DNA of 64,000 nt from Bacteroidota bacterium (GTDB lineage: Bacteria > Bacteroidota > Bacteroidia > UBA4408): NCBI GenBank assembly GCA_016721765.1, contig JADKHO010000004.1, positions 1 to 64,000 of the forward strand, written 5' to 3'. A program made the translations under genes and the position numbers. The stretch's first letter is position 1. The number at the start of each line of letters is the position of its first letter. Below the pieces are notes generated by a model that was not told the DNA's origin, did not search any database, and saw only the letters and a program-made list of their open reading frames with translations. Positions 7,835 through 16,999 of this stretch are shown here, one piece after another.

Positions 7835-10800
7835 ATGTTAGACAAAATAATTGCGTTCAGCATAAAGAACAAATTCATCATCGCATTGATGACACTTGCA
7901 CTCATTGTTTGGGGAGTGTGGAGTGCAACAAAACTGCCCATAGATGCAGTTCCCGACATCACCAACAACCAAGTGCAAATCATTACGGTTTGCCCCACCC
8001 TTGCAGGACAAGAGGTGGAACAGTTGGTTACTTACCCCATCGAACAAAGCATTGCGAACCTTCCCGATTTGGAAGAGTTGCGGAGCATTTCCCGTTTCGG
8101 ACTTTCGGTAATTACAGTTGTGTTTGACGACAAAGTGGACATCTACTTTGCCCGACAACTCATTAATGAAAGGCTAAAGGAAGCGGAAACTAAAATCCCC
8201 AAAGGTGTTGGCACACCCGAATTAGCACCTGTTAGCACAGGTTTGGGCGAAGTGTATCAATACATTATTCACCCCAAAAAAGGTAGCGAAAGCAAATACA
8301 CGGCTATGGACTTGCGAACAATGCAAGACTGGATTGTTGCCCGACAGCTTTACGGAACAGCAGGAATTGCAGAAGTAAACAGCTTTGGCGGGCAAATGAA
8401 ACAATATGAAGTTGCTGTAAATCCTGACAGATTGATTGCAATGGGAATAACCATTCCCGAAATTTTTACCGCTTTAGAAAAAAACAACGAAAACACAGGC
8501 GGGGCATACATTGACAAAAAGCCAAATGCCTATTTCATTCGTGGTGTGGGTTTGATTGGTTCGTTTGACGACATCAAGAATATAGTCGTAAAAACCAATC
8601 CAAACGGCATCCCTATTTTGATAAAAGATGTTGCCGAAGTGCATTTAGGTAGTGCCGTGCGATATGGTGCAATGACTTACAACGGTGAGGTAGATGCCGT
8701 TGGCGGTGTAGTAATGATGTTAAAAGGTGCAAATAGTGCCGATGTGGTAAGCCGTATTAAAGATAAAATGGCAACTATTCAAAAATCATTACCAAAAGAT
8801 GTAGTAATTGAACCCTATTTAGATAGAACCGATTTGGTAAACCGTGCCATTTCAACAGTAGAAAAAAATCTGATTGAAGGAGCTTTAATAGTAATCTTCG
8901 TTTTGGTTTTATTTCTTGGAAACCTTCGTGCAGGTTTAATTGTGGCTTCTGCCATTCCTTTATCAATGTTGTTTGCTTTGGGCTTAATGAATGTATTTGG
9001 CGTAAGTGCCAATCTAATGAGTTTAGGAGCAATTGACTTTGGTTTGATTGTGGACGGAGCAGTAATTATTGTAGAAGCCACCTTGCACCATTTAGGAATG
9101 CGGAAAACAATTGGCAAACTTTCACAATCAGAAATGGATAATGAAGTGTTTGTTTCCGCATCTAAAATCCGAAGCAGTGCCGCTTTTGGCGAAATAATTA
9201 TCCTTATTGTTTATATTCCAATTCTTACCTTGGTAGGTATCGAGGGCAAAATGTTTAGCCCGATGGCTCAAACAGTTTCTTTCGCCATTGTTGGAGCGTT
9301 GATTTTATCGCTTACCTACATTCCAATGATGTGTGCAGCTTTCCTTTCTAAAAACATTTCGCACAAACAAACATTGAGCGATAGAATGATGAATTTTTTC
9401 CAACGACTTTATGCACCGTTATTAGAAAAAGCAATTCGTTTTAAAAAAGTAATTGTAGTCGCAACCGTTGCGGTATTTGCAGTTTCCGTATTTCTATTTT
9501 CAAGAATGGGTGGTGAGTTTATTCCAACCTTGCAAGAAGGCGACTTTGCATTTCATTGCATTTTGCCACAAGGAACTTCACTTTCTCAAAGTTTAGAAAC
9601 CAGTATGCAAGCATCACGGCTAATTAAAGAATTTGACGAAGTAAAGATGGTAGTCGGAAAAACAGGAGCAGCCGAAGTGCCAACCGACCCAATGCCACCC
9701 GAAGCCACCGATATGATGATAATTCTAAAAAGCCCTGATGAATGGAAACGTGATATTTCATATGATGAATTGGCAGAAGAATTTGAACAAAAATTAAATA
9801 CCATTCCTGGGGTTTTCTTTGAAAAAAACCAACCCATACAAATGCGGTTTAATGAACTTATGACTGGTATTCGCCAAGATGTTGCTGTTAAAATATTTGG
9901 TGAAAATATGGACACACTTTTAAGCTATGCTAATAAGGTAAATTCAGTTGTTCAAAGTGTGGACGGTGCAACTGAACCAAGCGTTGAAAGGGTTGCAGGA
10001 CTTCCGCAAATCGTAATTAAATATAACCGTTCGCAAATTGCCAATTACGGTTTAAACATTGAGGACATCAACCACATTGTTTCTACATCATTTGCTGGTG
10101 GAAGTGCAGGAGTTGTGTATGAAAACGAACGCAAATTTGATTTAGTGGTTAGGCTTGACAGCACACACCGAAACAACATTGACGATGTAAGTCATTTATA
10201 TATCCCAACTGCCAACGGAACACAAATTCCATTATCGCAAGTTGCGGAAATAAAAATGGAATTAGGCCCTGCACAAATAAGCCGTGAAGATGGTAAACGC
10301 AGAATTGTTGTGGGCTTCAACATCAAGGGCAGAGATGTGGAAAGTGTTGTTACCGATATTCAAAAAGAACTGAATGAAAAGGTAAAACTTCCCGAAGGAT
10401 ATTATTACACTTATGGAGGAACTTTTGAAAATCTGCAAGCGGCAAGTAAACGCCTAATGATTGCTTTGCCTGTGGCATTGGCACTCATTTTTATGTTACT
10501 CTATTTCACCTTTGGTTCAGTAAAACAAGCAACGCTAATTTATACCGCAATTCCAATGAGTGCAATAGGCGGTGTATTCGCTTTACTTCTTCGTGATATG
10601 CCTTTCAGCATTTCGGCAGGTATTGGTTTTATTGCCTTGTTTGGTGTAGCAGTTTTAAATGGCATTGTGCTAATCGGAACTTTTAACCAATTAGAAAAAG
10701 ACGGAATTACGGACATATTAGAACGAATAAAAGAAGGAACTAAAATCCGCTTGCGACCTGTGTTAATGACTGCCACCGTTGCATCATTAGGATTTTTACC

Positions 10801-12196
10801 AATGGCACTTTCACACGGTGCGGGGGCAGAAGTGCAAAAACCTTTGGCAACGGTTGTGATAGGAGGTTTGCTCACCGCAACTTTCTTAACCCTGTTTGTT
10901 TTGCCTTTGCTGTATCTTATATTTTCTAAAACTAAAAAAGCAAAAAGCAAAGTTTCAACAACAGTAATTTTAGTTTTTGTATTGCTTTCATTCAATGTTG
11001 CCAATGCTCAAACGCCAACATCTAAAACCATTTCGGTTGAAGATGCAATAAGCACCGCATTGAAAAATAATTTAGAAATTCAATCACAACAATTCAATGT
11101 GCAATCTTCCACCACTTTGAAAAAATCGGTGTTTGAATTACCCAAAACAAATGTCAATTTTCAGTTTGGGCAATACAACAGCATCAATCAGGACAAGGCT
11201 TTTCAGGTTTCGCAAAGTATTCCGTTTCCTACCTATTTCACTGCAAAATCAGGTTTGTATAAAGCCGAATTGCAAAGTAGCCAATTGCAACAGCAAGCCA
11301 CAGCAAGCGAAATAAAAGCACAGGTTCAATACTGGTTTTATCAGTTGCAGTATTTGCAAACCACTAAAAAGCAACTGCAATCTTTAGACAGCTTGTATAA
11401 CGATTTTGTGAGTGCAGCAGCCTTGCGATACAAAACAGGCGAAACAAATTTGTTGGAAAAAACCACAGCCGAAACCAAACGTGGACAGCTTTCGCTTTTG
11501 CTCAAACAAAATGAAACGGACTTTGCCACGGCTTACAATTCTTTAAAAATGCTAATGAACACAAGCGAGGATTTTACGATTGACAACAACGGAAACTTTC
11601 AACCGCTTGTATTAAGCAGTTCGCTTGACACCACGCTTATTGCAAATAATCCATCGCTGAAAGTGTTGTATCAGCAAGCCGTTATTGCCGAGCAAAACAA
11701 AAAAGTTGAAACCGCATCTACGCTACCCGATTTCAATGTCGGTTATTTCAACCAGTCCTTAATTGGTGTGCAAACGATTAACGGAGCAGATGTGAATTTT
11801 GACGGTAGCAAACGCTTTCAAGGTTTTAATGTTGGCATAAGTATTCCGATTACTTTTTTCAGCAATGCATCAAAAGTAAAATCACTTGACTACAAACAGC
11901 AAGCATTGCAAAAAGAAGCCGACAACGGAAAACTGGTTTTACAAAATCAACTGCAAAATGCTTTTCAGCAATACAATCAGAATTTGTCGCAATACAATTA
12001 TTACAAATCAATCGCTTTGCCCAATGCCGAAATAATTATTAGCACGGCAAAAGTTGGTTTCAAAAGTGGCGACATTGGCTACATTGAATACTTGCAAGCA
12101 TTGCAAACCGCTACTGATGTGCAGTTAAATTATCTGCAATCGGTAAACGCACTCAATCAGAGTATTGTCAATATTAATTTCTTAACTAACAAATAA
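7835..12196 (+). CDS. czcA: CzcA-type RND metal efflux pump fused to TolC-like channel
   Basis: Residues 1 to about 1040 form an HME-RND proton/metal antiporter: MLDKIIAFSIKNKFII at the start, LPIDAVPDITNNQVQI and the TM4 motif DFGLIVDGAVIIVE, whose acidic residues mark divalent-metal (Zn/Co/Cd) pumps rather than Cu(I) pumps. A second signal-like segment ending VANAQ near residue 1065 leads into about 390 residues of an outer-membrane efflux protein with coiled-coil repeats. This RND-OMF fusion is known in Bacteroidota. The ATG at 7835 is preferred because the upstream in-frame ATG at 7805 adds residues not seen in the family. CzcB follows after 12 bp. Confidence 0.93.
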   Translation: MLDKIIAFSIKNKFIIALMTLALIVWGVWSATKLPIDAVPDITNNQVQIITVCPTLAGQEVEQLVTYPIEQSIANLPDLEELRSISRFGLSVITVVFDDKVDIYFARQLINERLKEAETKIPKGVGTPELAPVSTGLGEVYQYIIHPKKGSESKYTAMDLRTMQDWIVARQLYGTAGIAEVNSFGGQMKQYEVAVNPDRLIAMGITIPEIFTALEKNNENTGGAYIDKKPNAYFIRGVGLIGSFDDIKNIVVKTNPNGIPILIKDVAEVHLGSAVRYGAMTYNGEVDAVGGVVMMLKGANSADVVSRIKDKMATIQKSLPKDVVIEPYLDRTDLVNRAISTVEKNLIEGALIVIFVLVLFLGNLRAGLIVASAIPLSMLFALGLMNVFGVSANLMSLGAIDFGLIVDGAVIIVEATLHHLGMRKTIGKLSQSEMDNEVFVSASKIRSSAAFGEIIILIVYIPILTLVGIEGKMFSPMAQTVSFAIVGALILSLTYIPMMCAAFLSKNISHKQTLSDRMMNFFQRLYAPLLEKAIRFKKVIVVATVAVFAVSVFLFSRMGGEFIPTLQEGDFAFHCILPQGTSLSQSLETSMQASRLIKEFDEVKMVVGKTGAAEVPTDPMPPEATDMMIILKSPDEWKRDISYDELAEEFEQKLNTIPGVFFEKNQPIQMRFNELMTGIRQDVAVKIFGENMDTLLSYANKVNSVVQSVDGATEPSVERVAGLPQIVIKYNRSQIANYGLNIEDINHIVSTSFAGGSAGVVYENERKFDLVVRLDSTHRNNIDDVSHLYIPTANGTQIPLSQVAEIKMELGPAQISREDGKRRIVVGFNIKGRDVESVVTDIQKELNEKVKLPEGYYYTYGGTFENLQAASKRLMIALPVALALIFMLLYFTFGSVKQATLIYTAIPMSAIGGVFALLLRDMPFSISAGIGFIALFGVAVLNGIVLIGTFNQLEKDGITDILERIKEGTKIRLRPVLMTATVASLGFLPMALSHGAGAEVQKPLATVVIGGLLTATFLTLFVLPLLYLIFSKTKKAKSKVSTTVILVFVLLSFNVANAQTPTSKTISVEDAISTALKNNLEIQSQQFNVQSSTTLKKSVFELPKTNVNFQFGQYNSINQDKAFQVSQSIPFPTYFTAKSGLYKAELQSSQLQQQATASEIKAQVQYWFYQLQYLQTTKKQLQSLDSLYNDFVSAAALRYKTGETNLLEKTTAETKRGQLSLLLKQNETDFATAYNSLKMLMNTSEDFTIDNNGNFQPLVLSSSLDTTLIANNPSLKVLYQQAVIAEQNKKVETASTLPDFNVGYFNQSLIGVQTINGADVNFDGSKRFQGFNVGISIPITFFSNASKVKSLDYKQQALQKEADNGKLVLQNQLQNAFQQYNQNLSQYNYYKSIALPNAEIIISTAKVGFKSGDIGYIEYLQALQTATDVQLNYLQSVNALNQSIVNINFLTNK

Positions 12197-12208
12197 AATT
12201 TCAGAACA

Positions 12209-13483
12209 ATGAAAAATATAATATTTATAGCAGCCATTGCAACATCCATAATATTTGCATCCTGCAACAGCAATAAAACCGAAACGCACGGAGAAGAAAC
12301 CGAACACCACGATGAACACGAAAACTCCAACACGGCAATGCTTACAACCGAGCAAATGAAATCTATAAAAATAGAATTAGGTAGTATTGAGAAAAAGCAA
12401 TTAACCGCTTCGTTAAAAGCCAACGGAATTTTAAAAGTGCCTAATCAAAATCGTGCCAATGCCACAGCTTCATTGGGTGGAGTTGTCAAATCTATTTTGG
12501 TGCAAACAGGCAATTCGGTAGGCAAAGGACAAACCATTGCTACCATTTCAAACAATTCTTTTATCACAATGCAAGAAGAATTTTTAAGCATTTCTTCAAA
12601 AGCGGAATTGGCACAATTAGAATTTGCCCGTCAAAAGGAATTGCAACAAGGCAATGCAGGAGCATTGAAAAATTTGCAGTCAGCCGATGCAGAACTTAAA
12701 ACACTTAAAGCCCGAAAAGCAAGTCTGCAAAAACAATTAGAGTTAATCGGTATCAACACCGCTTCACTCACAAGCGAAAATATCCAGTCCGTTGTAAATA
12801 TTTCAAGCCCAATAAACGGCACAATTAGCATTGTAATGGTAAACATTGGCAGTTATGTAGATGCCAACAACCCCATTGCCGAAATAGTGGACAATAGCCA
12901 ACTGCACCTTGACTTGTATGTGTATGAAAAAGATTTGCAAAAACTAAAAGTTGGGCAAACCATCCATTTTACACTCACCAACAATCCGGGTAAAGAATAC
13001 GATGCAGATGTTTACGCCATTAGCAACACCTTTGAGCAAAACACCAAAGCCATTTCGGTTCACGCAATGGTAAAAGGCGACAAGCAAGGCTTAATTGACG
13101 GAATGAGTATTACCGCTTTGGTTAGTTTAGAAAATGCTACCGTTGATGCCGTGCCTACCAACGCCATTGTAAACCACGAAGGGCAAGACTATATTTTTAT
13201 CGTAACCGATGCCCACAAAGAAGAGGAACATCATTCAGAAAAAGAAACTGCCGAACACAAGCACGATGAAAGCGGACATCAGCATAGCGAAAAAGAAGAA
13301 CCCGAACACAAGGAAGAAGGAACAACATTTGAAAAAATCCCTATTCGCAAAGGGACTACTGATGTTGGTTACAGCGAAATTACTTTACTTAAAGAAATTC
13401 CTGCAAAAAGCAAAGTAGTTGTAAACGGAGCATTTTTTATTTTAGCTAAAATGAATAATAAAGGCGAAGCACATTCACATTAA
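12209..13483 (+). CDS. czcB: CzcB-type periplasmic adaptor lipoprotein
   Basis: Membrane fusion protein that links the RND pump to the outer-membrane channel. It has a lipoprotein signal with lipobox FASC, then a His/Glu-rich segment (HGEETEHHDEHE). The barrel-sandwich hybrid half-motif GGVVKSILVQTGNSV is followed by an alpha-hairpin of about 80 residues and the second half-motif SSPINGTISIVMVNIGSYV. A second His-rich insertion near residues 338-371 (DAHKEEEHHSEKE and onward) and a terminal HSH could bind metal. It starts 12 bp after the pump gene and is complete. Confidence 0.92.
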   Translation: MKNIIFIAAIATSIIFASCNSNKTETHGEETEHHDEHENSNTAMLTTEQMKSIKIELGSIEKKQLTASLKANGILKVPNQNRANATASLGGVVKSILVQTGNSVGKGQTIATISNNSFITMQEEFLSISSKAELAQLEFARQKELQQGNAGALKNLQSADAELKTLKARKASLQKQLELIGINTASLTSENIQSVVNISSPINGTISIVMVNIGSYVDANNPIAEIVDNSQLHLDLYVYEKDLQKLKVGQTIHFTLTNNPGKEYDADVYAISNTFEQNTKAISVHAMVKGDKQGLIDGMSITALVSLENATVDAVPTNAIVNHEGQDYIFIVTDAHKEEEHHSEKETAEHKHDESGHQHSEKEEPEHKEEGTTFEKIPIRKGTTDVGYSEITLLKEIPAKSKVVVNGAFFILAKMNNKGEAHSH

Positions 13484-13504
13484 TCACCTAAAATATTTTC
13501 AAAA

Positions 13505-15406
13505 ATGAAACTTCCAATCAACGACAAAAAATTTCTCTTTCTTCTTTCGGCAATCACAATTGTGGTTGCCTTAGAAGTTTTATCCATCATCGGCATACAT
13601 ATACCAATGCCTTATGCACCTTTTGTTTTCGCCATTTTCATTTTAGGCATTGGCTACAATGTTTTATGGAACGGAGTAAAAGCAATCTTCAAACTCAAAT
13701 TCAGCAGCATTAATTTATTAATGACAATTGCCGTAATAGGTGCATTTTATTTGGGCGAATACCCAGAAGCAGCAGTAGTAATAGTGCTATATGTTTTAGG
13801 CGAACGCTTAGAAGATATTGGCATTGAAAATTCAAAATCGGCATTAGATGAATTGGTAAGCAAAGCACCCAAAACAGCATTTGTAAAAACAGAAAACGCA
13901 AATGTTGCTATTGATAAAATTGCAGTCGGCACAATCATTCAGGTAAAAGCAGGTGAAATGATACCGCTTGACGGCAAAATTATTTCTGGCGAAACAATGG
14001 TTGATGAAGCCGCCATAACGGGCGAACCCATTGCAAAAGACAAACGCACAGGCGACAATTTGTTTGCAGGAACGCTAAACAAAAATGGTTTTATAGAAAT
14101 GAAAACAACCAAACTTTCTGTTGATACCACTTTCTCAAAAATCATTCGACTAACTTTTGAAGCACAGGGCAACAAAAGTGAAACACAAAAATTCATTCAA
14201 CAATTTTCAAAGTATTACACACCGTCAATTATTGCAATGGCAATTTTAGTTTTTGTCATTCCTGTATTTGCAATGCAATTAGATTTTAACCATTGGTTGC
14301 AACAAGCCATTACACTTTTAGTAATCGCTTGTCCTTGTGCATTGGTTATATCCACACCAGTGGCAATTTACGCAGCCATCGGAAACGCATCAGCAAAAGG
14401 AGCATTGGTAAAAGGCGGAAAATATATTGAAGCATTAGCAAGCATCAAAGCAATTGCATTAGACAAAACCCGAACCATCACTTTTGGAAATCCTATTGTT
14501 TCAGATGTGTTTCCGTTAAACGGAACAAGCCGAGAAGAATTGTTGGCTTGCACCGCAGGAGCAGAAATATTTAGCGAACACCCATTGGCACAAGCGATAG
14601 TAGATGCAAGCAAAAAAGAAGGATTTGAACCACACAAAACCGAAGGTTTCAAAAGCATTATGGGCAAAGGAGCAACCGCAAAATGTTTGGTGTGTGAAGA
14701 CGAAACAATTTATGTAGGCAAGTTAGATTTCATAAAAGAACATCAACCCGTTGACAAAGAAGCCGAGAAAATTGTAGCAGAACTTTCAGCACAAGGCAAA
14801 ACAAGCGTAGTAGTAAGTTTTGGCGAAGGTGTGGCAGGTGTTATTGGTTTAATGGACGAAATAAAACCCGACAGTGCAGCAGCATTAAAAGAAATAGAAG
14901 CAATGAACATAGAACCTATTATGCTTACAGGCGACCACGAAAAAGCAGCAAACTATGTAGCCCAACAAGTAGGCATCAAAAAAATATTCGGAAATCTTTT
15001 ACCCGAAAACAAAGCTGAAAAAATTAAAGAACTTTTGCAACAATATAAATTTGTAGCAATGGTAGGCGATGGCATAAACGATGCACCAGCATTGGCACAA
15101 AGCACCATAGGCATAGCAATGGGAGCAGCAGGAAGCGACACAGCAATTGAAACCGCAAACATTGCATTGATGAATGATAAACTTTCACTCATCCCTTTTT
15201 TAATTCGGTTAAGTCAAAAAACATTACGCAGAATAAAATTCAACACCATCGGAGCAATAGCGGTAAAACTTATATTCATTACACTTGCATTTATAGGTTA
15301 CAGCAATTTAGTTTTTGCCATAGCAGCAGATGTAGGAGTAACACTAATTGTAATTTTGACAAGTTTAAATTTGATGAAATTTGAAAATACAATTGCAAGC
15401 AATTGA
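13505..15406 (+). CDS. P1B-type heavy-metal ATPase with altered DKTGT motif
   Basis: A metal-exporting P-type ATPase of the Zn/Cd/Pb group, 633 residues without an N-terminal metal-binding domain. Visible motifs are ITGEP (actuator), ACPCALV in the ion-binding helix, SEHPLA (HP motif), MLTGDHEKA and GDGINDAPAL. The last helices carry AADVGVTLIVILTS, the P1B-2-like Asp-x-Gly pattern. The phosphorylation loop reads ALDKTRTITFG: the invariant Gly of DKTGT is Arg (codon CGA at about 14470). This should impair phosphorylation unless it is a sequencing error or relieved elsewhere. It follows czcB by 21 bp and probably loads the same metal into the periplasm. Confidence 0.9.
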   Translation: MKLPINDKKFLFLLSAITIVVALEVLSIIGIHIPMPYAPFVFAIFILGIGYNVLWNGVKAIFKLKFSSINLLMTIAVIGAFYLGEYPEAAVVIVLYVLGERLEDIGIENSKSALDELVSKAPKTAFVKTENANVAIDKIAVGTIIQVKAGEMIPLDGKIISGETMVDEAAITGEPIAKDKRTGDNLFAGTLNKNGFIEMKTTKLSVDTTFSKIIRLTFEAQGNKSETQKFIQQFSKYYTPSIIAMAILVFVIPVFAMQLDFNHWLQQAITLLVIACPCALVISTPVAIYAAIGNASAKGALVKGGKYIEALASIKAIALDKTRTITFGNPIVSDVFPLNGTSREELLACTAGAEIFSEHPLAQAIVDASKKEGFEPHKTEGFKSIMGKGATAKCLVCEDETIYVGKLDFIKEHQPVDKEAEKIVAELSAQGKTSVVVSFGEGVAGVIGLMDEIKPDSAAALKEIEAMNIEPIMLTGDHEKAANYVAQQVGIKKIFGNLLPENKAEKIKELLQQYKFVAMVGDGINDAPALAQSTIGIAMGAAGSDTAIETANIALMNDKLSLIPFLIRLSQKTLRRIKFNTIGAIAVKLIFITLAFIGYSNLVFAIAADVGVTLIVILTSLNLMKFENTIASN

Positions 15407-15441
15407 TACGATAAAAATTTTCTGTAAAAAAGAATTTCCTT

Positions 15442-15449
15442 TAAATTTG
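15442..15449 (+). promoter_or_regulatory. TAnnTTTG element before the 248-aa gene
   Basis: TAAATTTG, a full match to the Bacteroidota -7 element, lies 48 bp before the ATG at 15497. The last gene of the segment may therefore be transcribed separately from the efflux operon. Confidence 0.45.
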
Positions 15450-15496
15450 CTTCACAAAATCAAATCAATATTTACTAACCCAAAAATAATTTAATT

Positions 15497-16243
15497 ATGG
15501 CATCAACAACTGAAACTGGTCACGCAAAGAATGTAGCCAACTTTGAAGACCTAATCTCATTCTGCACTGGATATGGTGCAAGCTACAACCCAAGCAAAGC
15601 AGCCATAGCAATAGCGGCTTTATCAACCATTCACACCAACGCTTTAGCAGCTTTGGCAAACATTAACACACTACTTCCTGCCTACACCAATGCCATCAAC
15701 GCAAGGGAAGCAGCATTTTCACCATTGAGCAAACTTATTACAAGAGTAGTAAATGCAGCCGATGCAAGCGATGTGAGCAAACAAGTAAAAGCAGATGTAA
15801 AAACCATTGCACGGAAATTACAAGGAAAAAGAGCAACGCCTAAAAATGATGCACCTGCACCAAATCCATTAGCACCAGCAGAAGAAACCACCAAAAACAT
15901 TTCAGCATCACAAATGAGTTTTGACCAACGAATAGAAAACTTAGACAAACTCATACAACTTTTGGCGGCACAACCTGCATACATTCCAAACGAACCCGAA
16001 TTAGCCGTTGCAGGACTTACAGCAACCCTAAACACAATGCGGACAACAAACACAACAGCCGTAAACGCATACACACCAGTAAGCAATGCAAGAATAAATC
16101 GTAACACTATATTATATGCAGAAAGCACAGGACTGGTTGACTTAGCAGGCGATGTAAAAAGCTATGTAAAATCCGTATTCGGTGCTACAAGTCCACAATA
16201 CAAACAAGTAAGCGGACTAAAATTTACCAAAGTAAAGCCATAA
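15497..16243 (+). CDS. Unknown Ala/Asn/Thr-rich helical protein, 248 aa
   Basis: Soluble, without signal peptide or membrane segment, and rich in Ala, Asn and Thr. Two long helical halves are separated by a Pro/Ala linker near residue 120 (DAPAPNPLAPAEETT). The two halves have similar phrases (HTNALAALANINTLLPAYTN and TLNTMRTTNTTAVNAYTP), suggesting an internal duplication. It lies 90 bp after the ATPase and ends just before a strong terminator. I do not recognise a function, and a role in metal resistance is only suggested by position. Confidence 0.75.
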   Translation: MASTTETGHAKNVANFEDLISFCTGYGASYNPSKAAIAIAALSTIHTNALAALANINTLLPAYTNAINAREAAFSPLSKLITRVVNAADASDVSKQVKADVKTIARKLQGKRATPKNDAPAPNPLAPAEETTKNISASQMSFDQRIENLDKLIQLLAAQPAYIPNEPELAVAGLTATLNTMRTTNTTAVNAYTPVSNARINRNTILYAESTGLVDLAGDVKSYVKSVFGATSPQYKQVSGLKFTKVKP

Positions 16244-16268
16244 CAAATAGCACACGACTAATATTAAA

Positions 16269-16308
16269 CAGGTTTCTCCCTCCCTATTTTTGGAGAAACC
16301 TGTTTTTA
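16269..16308 (+). terminator. Rho-independent terminator of the efflux segment
   Basis: An 11-bp perfect stem, CAGGTTTCTCC / GGAGAAACCTG, with a 12-base loop is followed by a run of five T (TGTTTTTATT). It lies 26 bp after the stop of the 248-aa gene. Confidence 0.9.
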
Positions 16309-16311
16309 TTT

Positions 16312-16650
16312 GAGAAAACAACTACTTAACTTTATAAAAGTTAAACTGCAACAAGTTTATTGCTTACTGACAACTGAAAACGAGCAACTTTACTTTAGAA
16401 AAACAAAACTGCAAAGTAGAAAAATGCAACTGCAAAAAGAAAACAACATAATTACAAAAGGAAACAGCATACTGCAAATTAAACAGACAGTGCATCTAAA
16501 GCCCACGCCTTTGCACTCACATTTGCGTTTGCCACCCCACACAGGCAAACGCAGCAAAAGCAAAAGAGAGTGCAAGCAACCGCACGGGGACAGTGCATTC
16601 ATACCCGACAAAACCCAACCAACACCACTTCGGACAGACAGAAGGGCAGC
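16312..16650 (+). other. Gene-free tail of the metal segment
   Basis: About 340 bp between the terminator and the attC core hold no convincing gene. An open frame from 16310 to 16837 runs through the attC hairpin and has lysine/glutamine-rich low-complexity composition, so I do not call it. The sequence is A-rich with scattered GCAAAC motifs. Confidence 0.5.
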
Positions 16651-16782
16651 TGATAACAGCACATTTGCAATAGGCGGGGTTCCGTTCTCCGCAGACAGTT
16701 TAGTGGTAGCCGAAAGTTTTGTGCTCCGTATAAAGTTCAGTGGTAAAAATCCCGCCCATCGCAAATCTGCAAAACGTTATAA
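16651..16782 (+). repeat. attC-like site 9 (short class)
   Basis: Cores are GCTGATAAC, matching GTTATCAGC at 7178, and GTTATAAGC. The short form of about 130 bp has arms GCACATTTGCAATAGGCGGG / CCCGCCCATCGCAAATCTGC with bulged bases. It lacks the AATATTGCAATAT apex of the long sites; its centre carries GCAGACAGTTTAGTGG. Confidence 0.88.
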
Positions 16783-16857
16783 GCAAAGCGGTCCGAAATT
16801 CATTTCATACTTTCGTTCAGTCAAAAACCTTACTTGAACAATGAAATAAATTGGACA

Positions 16858-16886
16858 TTTGAATAACAAATAAATTCCTAAATTTG
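16858..16886 (+). promoter_or_regulatory. Promoter placed to start at the tRNA-like element
   Basis: TTTG (16858-16861) and TAAATTTG (16879-16886) are separated by 17 bases and match the Bacteroidota promoter pattern. The expected start point falls at about 16890-16893, the first base of the tRNA-like element. Confidence 0.5.
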
Positions 16887-16892
16887 ACGAAT

Positions 16893-16989
16893 GGGGAATT
16901 AGCTTAATTGGTAAAGCCAGGGCACCGAATTATAATTGACCACCTCAATGACATTGCCCAGGATGTAGGTTCGAATCCTGCATTCTCCA
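16893..16989 (+). tRNA. tRNA-like element with enlarged anticodon loop
   Basis: All tRNA parts except the anticodon loop look normal. The acceptor stem is GGGGAAT / ATTCTCC. The D arm has stem GCTT / AAGC with GG in the loop. The T arm has stem GTAGG / CCTGC with loop TTCGAAT, and the discriminator is A. The anticodon stem GGGCA / TGCCC (16920-16924, 16955-16959) encloses 30 bases instead of about 7, including a small hairpin ATTGA / TCAAT. No anticodon can be assigned and CCA is not encoded. It may be a disrupted tRNA gene or a tRNA mimic. It lies 10 bp before a HEPN gene in the same cassette. Confidence 0.6.
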
Positions 16990-16999
16990 CAAATAGAAA

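Larger units (their letters stand above)
7179..16653 (+). mobile_element. 9.5-kb heavy-metal efflux segment bounded by cassette cores
   Basis: The segment opens with GTTATCAGC-AA-CCCT (G at 7178) and closes with AGGG-CA-GCTGATAAC just before the site at 16651. It therefore has the same complementary ends as small cassettes. It holds five co-directional genes (DUF6660 protein, CzcA-TolC fusion, CzcB, P1B ATPase, and an unknown protein followed by a terminator). Base use differs from the small cassettes, with more Cys-Pro-Thr-rich coding and many CCG and GCA codons. By its ends it is one cassette; an alternative is chromosomal sequence trapped between two sites. Confidence 0.7.

Noticed and set aside
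16310..16837. 175-codon plus-strand frame after the metal segment
   Set aside because: It begins in the terminator tail, is Lys/Gln-rich low complexity, and passes through the whole attC hairpin at 16651-16782.
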